This document shows, piece by piece, positions 54,253 to 62,644 of a stretch of 64,000 nucleotides of DNA. Source of the stretch: Sphingobium indicum B90A (GTDB lineage Bacteria > Pseudomonadota > Alphaproteobacteria > Sphingomonadales > Sphingomonadaceae); the NCBI RefSeq assembly GCF_000264945.2, contig NZ_CP013070.1, forward strand, positions 3,304,501 to 3,368,500. Reading direction: 5' to 3'. Position 1 is the first letter of the stretch. Every line of letters begins with the position of its first letter. Both the position numbers and the translations under genes were made by a program. Below the pieces are notes generated by a model. The model was not told where the DNA came from. It did no database searches and was given only the letters and a program-made list of their open reading frames with translations.

Positions 54253-55635
54253 TCAGCCCATGCTCGCCGCGACCGGCCGCACCCTTGCCCGCCGCAACCA
54301 GGCGACGTCCAGCAGCACCGCCGTCACCACGCCCAGCATCACATGGGCCATGTTCCCGCCAATGGGTCCGTAACGGGGAACGGCATAGGCCGCGACCGCC
54401 ACGAACAGCGCCGTGCCGAAGCCGGAGATCGCAAGGACCGCCCAGCTCCGGTTCATCGCCAGCATCGCCGAGCGGGACGGCGCGGCATGCAGCATCAGCA
54501 TCACGGCGACCAACTGCGTCAGCAGCAGGATATAGGTTTCCGAATAGGCCGCGCCCGGCCCGACCCGGATGAGCAGCGGCCCCAGCAGCCAGGCGCCCGC
54601 CAGCATGGCGAGGCCGACCGCCGCCAGCGCCATCTGCACCTGCAGCGTCGCCGCCCGGAAGGTCCGGACACTGCCGTTCGCCCACATGCGCGCGACATCG
54701 GGATAGACGACCGCCTGCACCTGCGCGCCCACCTGCGTCGCGACCTTCGCGATGCGCTTGGCGAGATAATAGACCGCCGCGGCCGAACTGCCCGCCACCG
54801 CGCCGACGAACAGCGAGTCCGCTTCCGTGGTGATGACGCGCAGGGTCAGCGAAAGGTTGGTCGAACAGGCAAAACCGAAGAAGCCCGGAAAATCCCTTGC
54901 CAGGCCCTTCAGCCGGGCATGCAGCGGATTGGGTATCCCCATCTTTCTCAAGGCGCGGAATCCGACCCAGAAGACCAGGACCGAACCCAGCGCCTGCGAC
55001 GCCGTCCACGCCACCATGAAGCCGACCAGGCCGGCATGCGTCACCATGCAGAGGAAGGCGAGCAGGATGCGCAGCACATTGCCCGCCACCTGCGCATAGG
55101 CCAGCATCTTGAACTGGCCCGACAGGCGCAACGCGGCGGTCGGCACGCCCGCGATGTTGAACAGGGTCGCGACCGAATAGATCGCCACCAGCTCGACATG
55201 CAGGGGCTGAAGGCCAAAGAGCGGCCCGAACAGCCATGCCAGCCCGACGGCGCTGAACGCCGCCACCGCAGCGGCGCCCATGTCCAGCATCAGGCCATAG
55301 CAGTACAGCCGCTGCATCCGTCGCGGCGAACCCCTGGCTTCTTCCTCCACCGCGAAGCGGATCAGCGGCTGCCAGGATTCGAAGCGCAGGATTCGTTCGA
55401 CCACGCGATTATAGGACAGGACCAGAACCATGACGCCATAGGTCGCCGGTCCCAGCGATCGGGCCGCCATCGCCACGCTGACCAGCATGATCAGCGCGTT
55501 CAGGAAATTGCCCGACAGCAAATGTCCCACCGCGATCAGCCGGCCCCGGCTTCCCTTGACCAGGAAACCCGCGAACCGGCCGCGCAGCATCGGCAAGGCG
55601 CGTGCGGCGAGCGCGCCCTTCACATCATATGCCAT
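54253..55635 (-). CDS. Wzx-like polysaccharide flippase (oligosaccharide exporter family)
   Basis: A 460-residue membrane protein with about twelve hydrophobic helices, of the MOP/PST flippase family. AARSLGPATYGVMVLVLSYN near the first helices is the typical pattern. It would turn undecaprenyl-linked repeat units to the periplasmic face for the polymerase. The start at 55635 lies 27 bp after the stop of the upstream LuxR gene, so both are probably in one transcript. The family is clear; the sugar is not. Confidence 0.87.
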   Translation of the reverse strand: MAYDVKGALAARALPMLRGRFAGFLVKGSRGRLIAVGHLLSGNFLNALIMLVSVAMAARSLGPATYGVMVLVLSYNRVVERILRFESWQPLIRFAVEEEARGSPRRMQRLYCYGLMLDMGAAAVAAFSAVGLAWLFGPLFGLQPLHVELVAIYSVATLFNIAGVPTAALRLSGQFKMLAYAQVAGNVLRILLAFLCMVTHAGLVGFMVAWTASQALGSVLVFWVGFRALRKMGIPNPLHARLKGLARDFPGFFGFACSTNLSLTLRVITTEADSLFVGAVAGSSAAAVYYLAKRIAKVATQVGAQVQAVVYPDVARMWANGSVRTFRAATLQVQMALAAVGLAMLAGAWLLGPLLIRVGPGAAYSETYILLLTQLVAVMLMLHAAPSRSAMLAMNRSWAVLAISGFGTALFVAVAAYAVPRYGPIGGNMAHVMLGVVTAVLLDVAWLRRARVRPVAASMG

Positions 55636-55662
55636 GACGATCCCCCCATGGGGTCGTGAAGA

Positions 55663-56415
55663 TCAGGCGCGGCTGGCCAGCCCCGCCAGTTCCAGGACAG
55701 GCAATTGCGTCGGATGGGGGATGGCGACGGGCAGTTCGGGTTCGACCTCCGCCACGCGTCCGCGCATGCCGTGATTGGCTGCCCAGATCGCCGCCTGGGT
55801 CCGGTTCTTGACGCGCAGCTTGCGCAGCACGGCCTTCACATGGACCTTCACGGTCGCCTCGCTGATGTCCATCCGCTTGGAAATGACCTTGTTCGGGCAT
55901 CCCATGATCAGCCAGCGCAGGATTTCCAGTTCCCGGTCGGACAGGCAGGCCGCGTCCACCGGGCGTTCGACCTCCAGCGCGTCGGTCAGGCTGGGCCGGG
56001 ATTGCAGCTCGTCCGCCAGTTGCGGAGGAAGGACGCGCTCGCCCATGGCCACCAGCCGCAGCGTCGCCACCAGCCGGTCGCAGGAGATTTCCTTGACGAT
56101 ATAGGCCAGCGCCCCGAGCCGGAAAGCCTTGAGCATGATCTGGAAATCGAACCTGTCGGACAGCAGGACGAGATAGGAACAGGGAAAACGTTTCTGCAGA
56201 ACCGAAAGCGTTTCTATGTCCATCGCTTCGGTCCCGTCGTCGATCAGCAACAGGGACGGGCCCGTATCCTCCTCCGGCACCTCAACCTGTTGAAGCGCCG
56301 CGGCGATATTGGGATATTGGGTTACGCGGAAATCCCGTTCAATCAGGATGCGGCTGAGCCCCTCCCGAACGATTGCATTACCGCACAACAGACGCACATT
56401 AACTGGGTAAGACAT
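55663..56415 (-). CDS. LuxR-type response regulator (2)
   Basis: A 250-residue regulator with a receiver domain (about 5-125) and a GerE helix-turn-helix (about 155-215: SDRELEILRWLIMGCPNKVI then ATVKVHVKAVLRKL). Here the strand-3 aspartate is present (LLLIDD, Asp59 or Asp60), as is Lys108. The acidic pair of strand 1 is missing (LLCGN), which would weaken magnesium binding. It is a relative of the regulator at 37673-38407. No histidine kinase gene is in the window. It precedes the flippase gene and may regulate the locus. Confidence 0.86.
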   Translation of the reverse strand: MSYPVNVRLLCGNAIVREGLSRILIERDFRVTQYPNIAAALQQVEVPEEDTGPSLLLIDDGTEAMDIETLSVLQKRFPCSYLVLLSDRFDFQIMLKAFRLGALAYIVKEISCDRLVATLRLVAMGERVLPPQLADELQSRPSLTDALEVERPVDAACLSDRELEILRWLIMGCPNKVISKRMDISEATVKVHVKAVLRKLRVKNRTQAAIWAANHGMRGRVAEVEPELPVAIPHPTQLPVLELAGLASRA

Positions 56416-56759
56416 TGGGTAGTCCCCTCATGATCTCCTCTACCCCCGTAAGCAGGCCCCAAACGGAATGTAGAAGACCAGTAATCAAATGCCTGTAGTG
56501 CGACCCTTTCTTTTTGTTTCAACAACTTATCAGTAGCATATTTTTGCCGCGAGAGTCCCGATATGTTCAATGGAAATTTCGGGTGCGCGCAATAAGGCGT
56601 TAACATATTGTTAATCTGCTGAATTTTTCACGCCATTGCGAAAATATGCCGCACCTGCGGCAGCCCAGCTTACTACTTTGGTGTTATCGCGAATGGTCTA
56701 GCCGGGAATCGCCCGCGCCGTTTCGCATCCGGATCGATTCGGGCGGAAAGTAATCCAGG
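56416..56759. promoter_or_regulatory. AT-rich 344-bp gap between regulator 2 and the PIG-L gene
   Basis: No gene is seen. The part 56510-56660 has clearly lower GC than the flanks and contains T-rich and A-rich runs and GTTAACATATTGTTAA at about 56593-56608, a near-palindrome of GTTAAC with TTGTTAA. It probably holds the promoter and operator of regulator 2. No terminator T-run follows the PIG-L stop. Confidence 0.5.
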
Positions 56760-57443
56760 TTAATCTATTTGTCGCACCAGAACAAATGCTTCGGCCGCCT
56801 GGCGATAGACCGTCGCGCCGCGCAGCGTCGCGAGGGCGCGAATGGCCTCTATCGACCGTTCGTCGGGGCTGGGTTTCACTTGGCTCCGGAACGCCTGGAA
56901 GGCGGCGATCTTGCGCTCTATCGTCTCGCTGATGTCGACGAACATGTTGGGGATGAAGGCGGGCGTGACGCCGGGGGCTAGCCAGTTGGTTTCCGACAGA
57001 GTCTCATAGGCCAGGACGCAGCTTGGCCCGCCCGGCCCTCGCGGCCGGGCGTGGACCAGCGCGGCGTTGAAGACGATCTGATGGTCCAGATGGATGTCGC
57101 CGATGAAGGGGATCAGCAGCAGGTCGGGCGCGATCCGCGACAGCGCGTCCGACAGCGCCGCATTCAGCTCGCTGCGCCTGACCTGGTCCAGCCCGGCGGC
57201 CGGGAAATCCAGGAAGCAGGTGTCGGCCACGCCGATCGTCCCGTGCGCCTGCAGCGTTTCGGAGCGTATCCGCCGCACCAGTTCCTCGTCGAACAGCGGC
57301 GGCTGGCCGCGGGTGACGACGACGACATGCACCTCGGCCCCCGCTGCCGCCGCCCGCGCCATGGTGCCGCCGCAACCCAATATCTCATCGTCGGGATGGG
57401 GCGCGACCACCGCGACCCGTCGGGCGTTGAAAGGCAGCGACAT
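56760..57443 (-). CDS. PIG-L family N-acetyl-sugar deacetylase
   Basis: A 227-residue zinc deacetylase of the PIG-L/LmbE family. AVVAPHPDDEILGCGG gives the His-Pro-Asp-Asp-Glu metal site, and GDIHLDHQ supplies the third zinc ligand. The family removes acetyl groups from GlcNAc-type sugars. It is the last gene of a four-gene operon, 3 bp after the formyltransferase-like gene. The pair suggests replacing an N-acetyl group by another acyl group on the polysaccharide or its precursor; that order of events is inference. Confidence 0.88.
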   Translation of the reverse strand: MSLPFNARRVAVVAPHPDDEILGCGGTMARAAAAGAEVHVVVVTRGQPPLFDEELVRRIRSETLQAHGTIGVADTCFLDFPAAGLDQVRRSELNAALSDALSRIAPDLLLIPFIGDIHLDHQIVFNAALVHARPRGPGGPSCVLAYETLSETNWLAPGVTPAFIPNMFVDISETIERKIAAFQAFRSQVKPSPDERSIEAIRALATLRGATVYRQAAEAFVLVRQID

Positions 57444-57446
57444 CGG

Positions 57447-58361
57447 CTATTCCCCCAAAATGGCGTGGAGTTTCGGCGGCTTGTCAGGACCGCTCCATTG
57501 CGTGACGGCAAGGGCGGTGGCCTGGCCGCAGAGGATGGTGAAGCCCTCCGCCGTTCGCGCCACGACCTGTCCCGGCAGGGCCGCATGACGCCAGCCCATG
57601 TCGGACGGCGCCGCCGCCCAGATCCTGAGGTCCGCGCCGTCCAGCCGGGTGAAGGCGCCGGGATAGGGATGGCCGGCGGCGCGGATCAGGCGCAGCACGT
57701 CGCCGGCCGGCCGCCGCCAGTCGATCAGCCCGTCCGCAGGGGTCCGGCGCGCCGCCCAGGTGGCGCAGCCTTCGTCCTGCGCCGTGCGCGGCATCTCCCC
57801 CGCCGCGATCCGCTCCAGCATGCGGTCGAACATGACGGCCAGCGCTCGCATATGCTTGGCATAGAGCGTGGCCGCCGTTTCGTCCGGCGCGACATGGAAG
57901 AATTGCTGATCGGCTATGTCGCCCGTGTCCGTGCCCGCATCGATCCAGAACAGGGTTCCGGCGGTGATCGGTTCCTGCTGCAATATCGTCCAAGGAATGG
58001 CGGCCCGGCCGCGCAGCCGGGGCAGGGCGGCGGGATGATAGCCGATCGCCCGGTCGGGAAAGAGCGCGCGGAAGGCGGGCCCGCAAATCTGGGACCAGCC
58101 CATGACGAAGGCGATGTCGGCGCCCGCGTCGCGGATCGCGGCCAGCGCTTCCTCCCGGTTGATATTGTCGACATGGATGACCGGGCAGCCCCGCTCCCGC
58201 GCCGCCGGCTCCAGGTCGACATAATCGGAATGGCGCCCGGCCAGCGCGGGATCGAGCGTGACGATGGCGGCCATGTCCCATGCCGGATGGCGGGCGATCG
58301 CCTCGAAGGCGATCCGCGTGGTTTCAACCGCCCCGATGAGGAGGGCGCGCTTCGTCGGCAT
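57447..58361 (-). CDS. Formyltransferase-family protein (sugar N-formyltransferase-like)
   Basis: A 304-residue protein similar to methionyl-tRNA formyltransferase and sugar N-formyltransferases. The segment AIGYHPAALPRLRGRAAIPW followed by DAGTDTGDI is the 10-formyltetrahydrofolate site. His109 and Asp145 of the usual Asn-His-Asp triad are present, but the Asn position holds Gly107. A C-terminal domain (about 205-300) resembles the FMT C-terminal barrel. The true fmt gene is normally next to def, which is absent here, so sugar formylation is favoured. It overlaps the sugar-transferase gene by 38 bp. Confidence 0.82.
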   Translation of the reverse strand: MPTKRALLIGAVETTRIAFEAIARHPAWDMAAIVTLDPALAGRHSDYVDLEPAARERGCPVIHVDNINREEALAAIRDAGADIAFVMGWSQICGPAFRALFPDRAIGYHPAALPRLRGRAAIPWTILQQEPITAGTLFWIDAGTDTGDIADQQFFHVAPDETAATLYAKHMRALAVMFDRMLERIAAGEMPRTAQDEGCATWAARRTPADGLIDWRRPAGDVLRLIRAAGHPYPGAFTRLDGADLRIWAAAPSDMGWRHAALPGQVVARTAEGFTILCGQATALAVTQWSGPDKPPKLHAILGE

Positions 58362-58920
58362 GCCAGTCTATCCTTTTTTCGCCGCCGATCACGACCAGCA
58401 CCGTGCGGGCGATGATCTGCGCGTCCAGGCGGGCGCTGCGGCGGCGCACATAGCAGAGGTCGAAGCGCAGCTTTTCCTCGACGCTCAGCAGCGTGTTGCC
58501 GCTGACCTGCGCCAGGCCGGTCAGGCCCGGCCGCACCTTGCCCCGCTCCACGCCGTCGCGGCCCATGGCGGCGATGCTGTGGGGCAGCAGGGGCCGGGGG
58601 CCGACGAAATCCATCTCGCCGCGCGCGATGTTGATCAGTTCGGGCAACTCGTCCAGCCGGGAGCGCCGCAGGAACCGCCCCACCGCCGTGATCCGCTGCG
58701 CATCGGGCAGCAGGGCGCCCTGGCCGTCGCGCAGGTCGCGCATGCTGCGGAACTTGATCATGGCGAAGGGCCGCCCGCCCAGGCCGCTTCGGGCCTGGCG
58801 AAACAGCACCGGCCGCCCCAGGCCGATCAGCACCAGCAGGGACAGCAGCAGCAGCAGCGGGGACAACAGCGCGAGAAGGGCGATCGCCAGCAATCCCGCC
58901 GGGCGCAGGCGGGCGGTCAT
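58324..58920 (-). CDS. Undecaprenyl-phosphate sugar phosphotransferase (PglC-like, initiating)
   Basis: A 198-residue monotopic phosphoglycosyl transferase, short form. A hydrophobic N-terminal segment (about 7-35) is followed by FRQARSGLGGRPFAMIKFRS and RRSRLDELPELINI with the catalytic Asp-Glu pair, then GEMDFVGPRPLL. It puts the first sugar phosphate on undecaprenyl phosphate at the start of repeat-unit synthesis. The start overlaps the GT4 gene by four bases and its end overlaps the formyltransferase-like gene by 38 bp. Confidence 0.92.
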   Translation of the reverse strand: MTARLRPAGLLAIALLALLSPLLLLLSLLVLIGLGRPVLFRQARSGLGGRPFAMIKFRSMRDLRDGQGALLPDAQRITAVGRFLRRSRLDELPELINIARGEMDFVGPRPLLPHSIAAMGRDGVERGKVRPGLTGLAQVSGNTLLSVEEKLRFDLCYVRRRSARLDAQIIARTVLVVIGGEKRIDWHADEARPPHRGG

Positions 58921-60101
58921 GCGCCTTCCGGCACCAGCAGCGCGGGTGGAGGCGCGGGCACGGGCGTCGCGCTGGCCGCGCAGCGCAATTGCATGACGTC
59001 CAGCAGCATGGCGTTCACCTTGTCCACATCATAGATGTCGACCGCCGTCCGCCGCGCCGCTGCGGCCATGGCGGCGACGCGCTCCGGTTGGGCGATCATC
59101 CTTTCCATGGCGGCGGCCAGCGCAGGCCCGTCACGGGGCGGCACGAGCAGGCCGTTGACGCCGTGGCGGATCGGCTCCCGGCAGCCGGGCATGTCGGTGG
59201 TGATGACCGGCCGTCCGGTCGCCAGCGCCTCCAATATCGTGCGGGGTAGGCCCTCCCGGTAGAAGGACGGCAGAACGAAGGCGTGGGCGGCCGCGATGAA
59301 GGGCCGCACGTCGCGGGTTTCGGGCAGGAATTCGATCAGCCCGGCTTGCCGCCATTGCTCCAGATCGGCCGCGGTATAGCCGGTCGGATTTTCCGCCTCC
59401 GGCCGGGTCAGCAGCAGGAAGCGGACCTCCGGGCGGCTTGCGCGGACGATCCGGGCGGCCTCGACATATTCGCCCACGCCCTTGTCGCGCATCAACCGGC
59501 CCATCATCAGGAAGGTGAAGGGGCCTTCGGGCAGGGGCCGTTCGGCGAAGTGCCGGATGTCGATGCCGGAACCGGCAACCTGCATGACCCTTTGCGCCGG
59601 CGAGACGATCCCGCTTTCGCGCATCAGGCGATGATCGTCGCCGTTGAACACGAAGATGCAGCGCGCCCGGGAGACGCCGATCCGGTAAAGCCGCGACACG
59701 ACGGCCCGCAGCCAGCGGCGGCCGTCGGCTTCCTCGCTGAAGACATAGCCAAGGCCGCTCATGATCGCGAAATAGCGCGCCCGGCTCCACAGGCGGGCGG
59801 CCAACCCGCCATAGATGATCGGCTTTTGCGTATAGGCGATGACGACATCGGGCCGCTCCGCCCGCATCAGCCGCCGGTAATGGAGCAGGGTGCGCAGGTC
59901 ATGCAGCGGATTGGTGCCCGCCCGCGCCATGGGCGTCCGGCGAAAGCGCACGCCCATGCCCGCCAGCCTGGCCAGCACCTCCGGTTCCTCGTCCGGGGCG
60001 CAGGCGACGACCTCATGCCCCTCCTCGATCATCCGGGCGATCAGCGCCCCGCGGAAGTTGACCAGCGACCAGGACAGGCTGGAGAGGATCACGACTTTCA
60101 T
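58917..60101 (-). CDS. GT4-family glycosyltransferase (PglA-like)
   Basis: A 394-residue GT-B transferase starting MKVVILSSLSWSLVNFRGAL. GYTAADLEQWRQAG, HAFVLPSFYREGLPRTILEA and ATGRPVITTDMPGCRE give the C-terminal donor site with the EX7E motif. Its neighbourhood with a PglC-like enzyme suggests that it adds the second sugar. The start at 60101 fits the family; upstream codons to 60464 run through the intergenic region. First gene of the minus-strand operon down to 56760. Confidence 0.9.
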   Translation of the reverse strand: MKVVILSSLSWSLVNFRGALIARMIEEGHEVVACAPDEEPEVLARLAGMGVRFRRTPMARAGTNPLHDLRTLLHYRRLMRAERPDVVIAYTQKPIIYGGLAARLWSRARYFAIMSGLGYVFSEEADGRRWLRAVVSRLYRIGVSRARCIFVFNGDDHRLMRESGIVSPAQRVMQVAGSGIDIRHFAERPLPEGPFTFLMMGRLMRDKGVGEYVEAARIVRASRPEVRFLLLTRPEAENPTGYTAADLEQWRQAGLIEFLPETRDVRPFIAAAHAFVLPSFYREGLPRTILEALATGRPVITTDMPGCREPIRHGVNGLLVPPRDGPALAAAMERMIAQPERVAAMAAAARRTAVDIYDVDKVNAMLLDVMQLRCAASATPVPAPPPALLVPEGA

Positions 60102-60502
60102 GGCGCATATGCCTCTCTGGCTGGCCTGACTTTTCGCGTTCCTGCCTGCGCAGGAACACATCATTGGGTGGGATAGCACGCCCTGTCGCCACATTTTGCG
60201 GTGCATCGGTAGATACCCCTTTGAGGCAGGCGGCATCCCCTCCGCGCACGGCGCGGCCCCGCGGTGGCACGACGGCACTGGCGACATAGCCATAAGGGGA
60301 GATCGCCCGCACCGGCCGCGCCGCGCAAGGGATAAAGGATGATGTCCGGTCGATCGATTACCGGGAAGCCCCTGTTTCGATAGCCTGATGCCTACCGTCG
60401 GTTGCGGCGGGCATGCAGGGCAACGCCTCCAGGCAACCCTCTTCCATCGCAACCGGCGGACCAAGGGTTCGTAGACAAGCGCCCGAAATCGGAGACAAGC
60501 GA
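60102..60502. promoter_or_regulatory. Divergent promoter region, with a degenerate family A half-repeat
   Basis: The 401-bp gap separates the minus-strand transferase operon from the plus-strand dehydratase operon. A single degenerate family A palindrome GTTCCTGC-CTGC-GCAGGAAC lies at 60136-60155. The remainder shows no gene; it should hold two promoters. GGAGA lies nine bases before the dehydratase ATG. Confidence 0.5.
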
Positions 60503-62629
60503 ATGCCGAATATCGCGCCAGCCGGGCAGAATGGGGCGGAAGCCGCTGCGGAAACGCCCCTCCTGCGGCTGGATGCCGCCGTCCGCGCTTTCGCGGCGCG
60601 GGGCGCCACGCGCTTCTGGGCGATCAGGCTGGCCGTCATCCTGGCGCTGGACGCGCTCATCATGCTGGGCAGCTTCGTTCTTTCCCGCCTGATCCTGTCC
60701 GACCTGCCCATGCCCCGGACGCTGCTGGACCCCTGGTTCATGGCGCTGTTCGTCGGCGTGAACCTCAGCGTGCTGTTCGTCGTCGGCACCTATCGACAAA
60801 GCTGGCGCTTCCTGTCGATCGGGGACGCGCTGTCGCTGGCGGCCAGCCTGCTCGCCAGCAGTTGGCTCATCTGGATGATCACCGCCGGGTTGCTGGCGCC
60901 GCAGAAGATGATGCGCGGCCCGATGACCGTCTTCCTGACCGTCGACGTGCCGCTGACCGTCGCGGCGCTGCTGGCGGTGCGCGTGCTGCGGCGGCAGTTC
61001 TTCAAGCATGTCCGGGCGGCGCGGCTGCGCCGGACGGTGCAGGCGCGCCGCCGCATCCTGTTGCTGGGCGAACTGGATTGGGCGCGCGTGATGGCGGATC
61101 TTGTCCCCACCGAGGCGCATTCGGGGCTGGAGATCGTCGGCGTCATCTCCTTCGACGGGCATGACCGGCGGCTGCATGTCGGCGGCCTGCCGATATTGGG
61201 ATCGCCGGAGATGCTGCCCCGGATCGTGGCGGACCTCGACCGCGCGGGCAAGCGTCCGGTCAGCCTGGTGGTGCAGGAAAGCAGCGAGCGGCTCGACCGG
61301 CAGCAGATATTGCGCATCGCCAGCCTGGCCGAGCAGGAAAATCTGGTCGTCTCGCGCTTCCGCAATCCCTGGACCAGCGCCCAATCCATGGACGGCGACC
61401 GCATGGCGATAGAGAAGATGCCGCTCGCCGAACTGCTGGGGCGTCCGGAAATCACCGTGCAGCACAGCTATCTGGAACGGGTCGTCACCGGGGCGCGGAT
61501 CATGGTGACGGGCGCGGGCGGCACGATCGGCGGCGAACTGGTGCGCCAGCTTGCCTATTATTCCCCGGCGGAGATCGTGCTGCTCGATCACAGCGAATAT
61601 AATCTCTACGCCATAGAGATGGAGGCGCGGGAGAAATTCCCCCATATCCGCTTCCACGCCGAACTCTGCTCCATCCGCCAGCGCCCCGCCCTCTGGCAGG
61701 TTTTCGAGCGGCGGCGGCCGCAGATCGTCTTCCACGCCGCCGCGCTGAAGCACGTGCCGATGGTGGAGGCCAATCCCTGCGCCGGGGTGCACACCAATGT
61801 GCTGGGCACCCGCAACGTCGCGGACGCGGTCTGCGAGTTCGAGGCGCGGGCGATGATCCAGGTGTCGACCGACAAGGCGGTGAACCCCGTCGGCCTGATG
61901 GGCGCCACCAAGCGGCTGGGCGAACTCTATTGCCAGGCGCTGGACCTGATCGGCAGTTGCGATCCGGACAGTCCGCGCTTCCTGACGGTGCGCTTCGGCA
62001 ATGTGCTGGGGTCCAGCGGATCGCTGATCCCGCTGTTCCAGCAGCAACTGGCGAACGGCAAGCCGCTGACCGTCACCCATCCCGACATCGAACGCTTCTT
62101 CATGACCGTGCAGGAGGCGGTGCTGCTGATCCTGCAAAGCAGCGCCCGCGCATTGGAGACGGATTCGGAACGCGGTACCATCTTCGTCCTCGACATGGGG
62201 GAGCCGGTGAAGATCGTGGAGATCGCCCGCCGCGTCATCCGCATGGCGGGGCTGCGGCCGGAGATCGACGTGCCGATCAGGTTCATCGGCCTGCGTCCCG
62301 GCGAAAAGCTGTTCGAGGAATTGTTCGACAGCAGCGAGGACAAGATCGAAAGCGCCATTCCCGGCATTTTCGAGGCGATGCCCTCGCCCATCCCGCTGGA
62401 GATGCTGGTGGAGGGCTTCGCCCAGCTCGCCCGGCTGATCGCGGCGGGCGACGCGGACGAGCTGGTGCGGCTGACGCACGAGATGGTCGCTGCCTCGGCC
62501 AGTTCGCGCTGGGCGGAGATATTGCGGCGGCTGGCGGCGGAAAGTTCCGACACGCTGCTGATGATGCCGCCGCGCCCGGCGGACATTCCGGCCGCCCTGT
62601 CCTCGCCGCTGCCGCGCGATGTCGCCTGA
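60503..62629 (+). CDS. Membrane NDP-sugar 4,6-dehydratase (WbpM/PglF/CapD family)
   Basis: A 708-residue enzyme with four N-terminal transmembrane helices (within about residues 40-165), a CoA-binding-like domain, and a C-terminal short-chain dehydrogenase domain. VTGAGGTIGGELVRQL is the NAD loop. QVSTDKAVNP and MGATKRLGE give the Ser-Met-Lys catalytic triad that marks the large dehydratases; Met replaces Tyr. It would turn UDP-GlcNAc into a 4-keto-6-deoxy sugar. The start MPNIAPAGQNG at 60503 has GGAGA upstream. The aminotransferase gene follows after 15 bp. Confidence 0.92.
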   Translation: MPNIAPAGQNGAEAAAETPLLRLDAAVRAFAARGATRFWAIRLAVILALDALIMLGSFVLSRLILSDLPMPRTLLDPWFMALFVGVNLSVLFVVGTYRQSWRFLSIGDALSLAASLLASSWLIWMITAGLLAPQKMMRGPMTVFLTVDVPLTVAALLAVRVLRRQFFKHVRAARLRRTVQARRRILLLGELDWARVMADLVPTEAHSGLEIVGVISFDGHDRRLHVGGLPILGSPEMLPRIVADLDRAGKRPVSLVVQESSERLDRQQILRIASLAEQENLVVSRFRNPWTSAQSMDGDRMAIEKMPLAELLGRPEITVQHSYLERVVTGARIMVTGAGGTIGGELVRQLAYYSPAEIVLLDHSEYNLYAIEMEAREKFPHIRFHAELCSIRQRPALWQVFERRRPQIVFHAAALKHVPMVEANPCAGVHTNVLGTRNVADAVCEFEARAMIQVSTDKAVNPVGLMGATKRLGELYCQALDLIGSCDPDSPRFLTVRFGNVLGSSGSLIPLFQQQLANGKPLTVTHPDIERFFMTVQEAVLLILQSSARALETDSERGTIFVLDMGEPVKIVEIARRVIRMAGLRPEIDVPIRFIGLRPGEKLFEELFDSSEDKIESAIPGIFEAMPSPIPLEMLVEGFAQLARLIAAGDADELVRLTHEMVAASASSRWAEILRRLAAESSDTLLMMPPRPADIPAALSSPLPRDVA

Positions 62630-62644
62630 CCTTCCGGAGGAACC

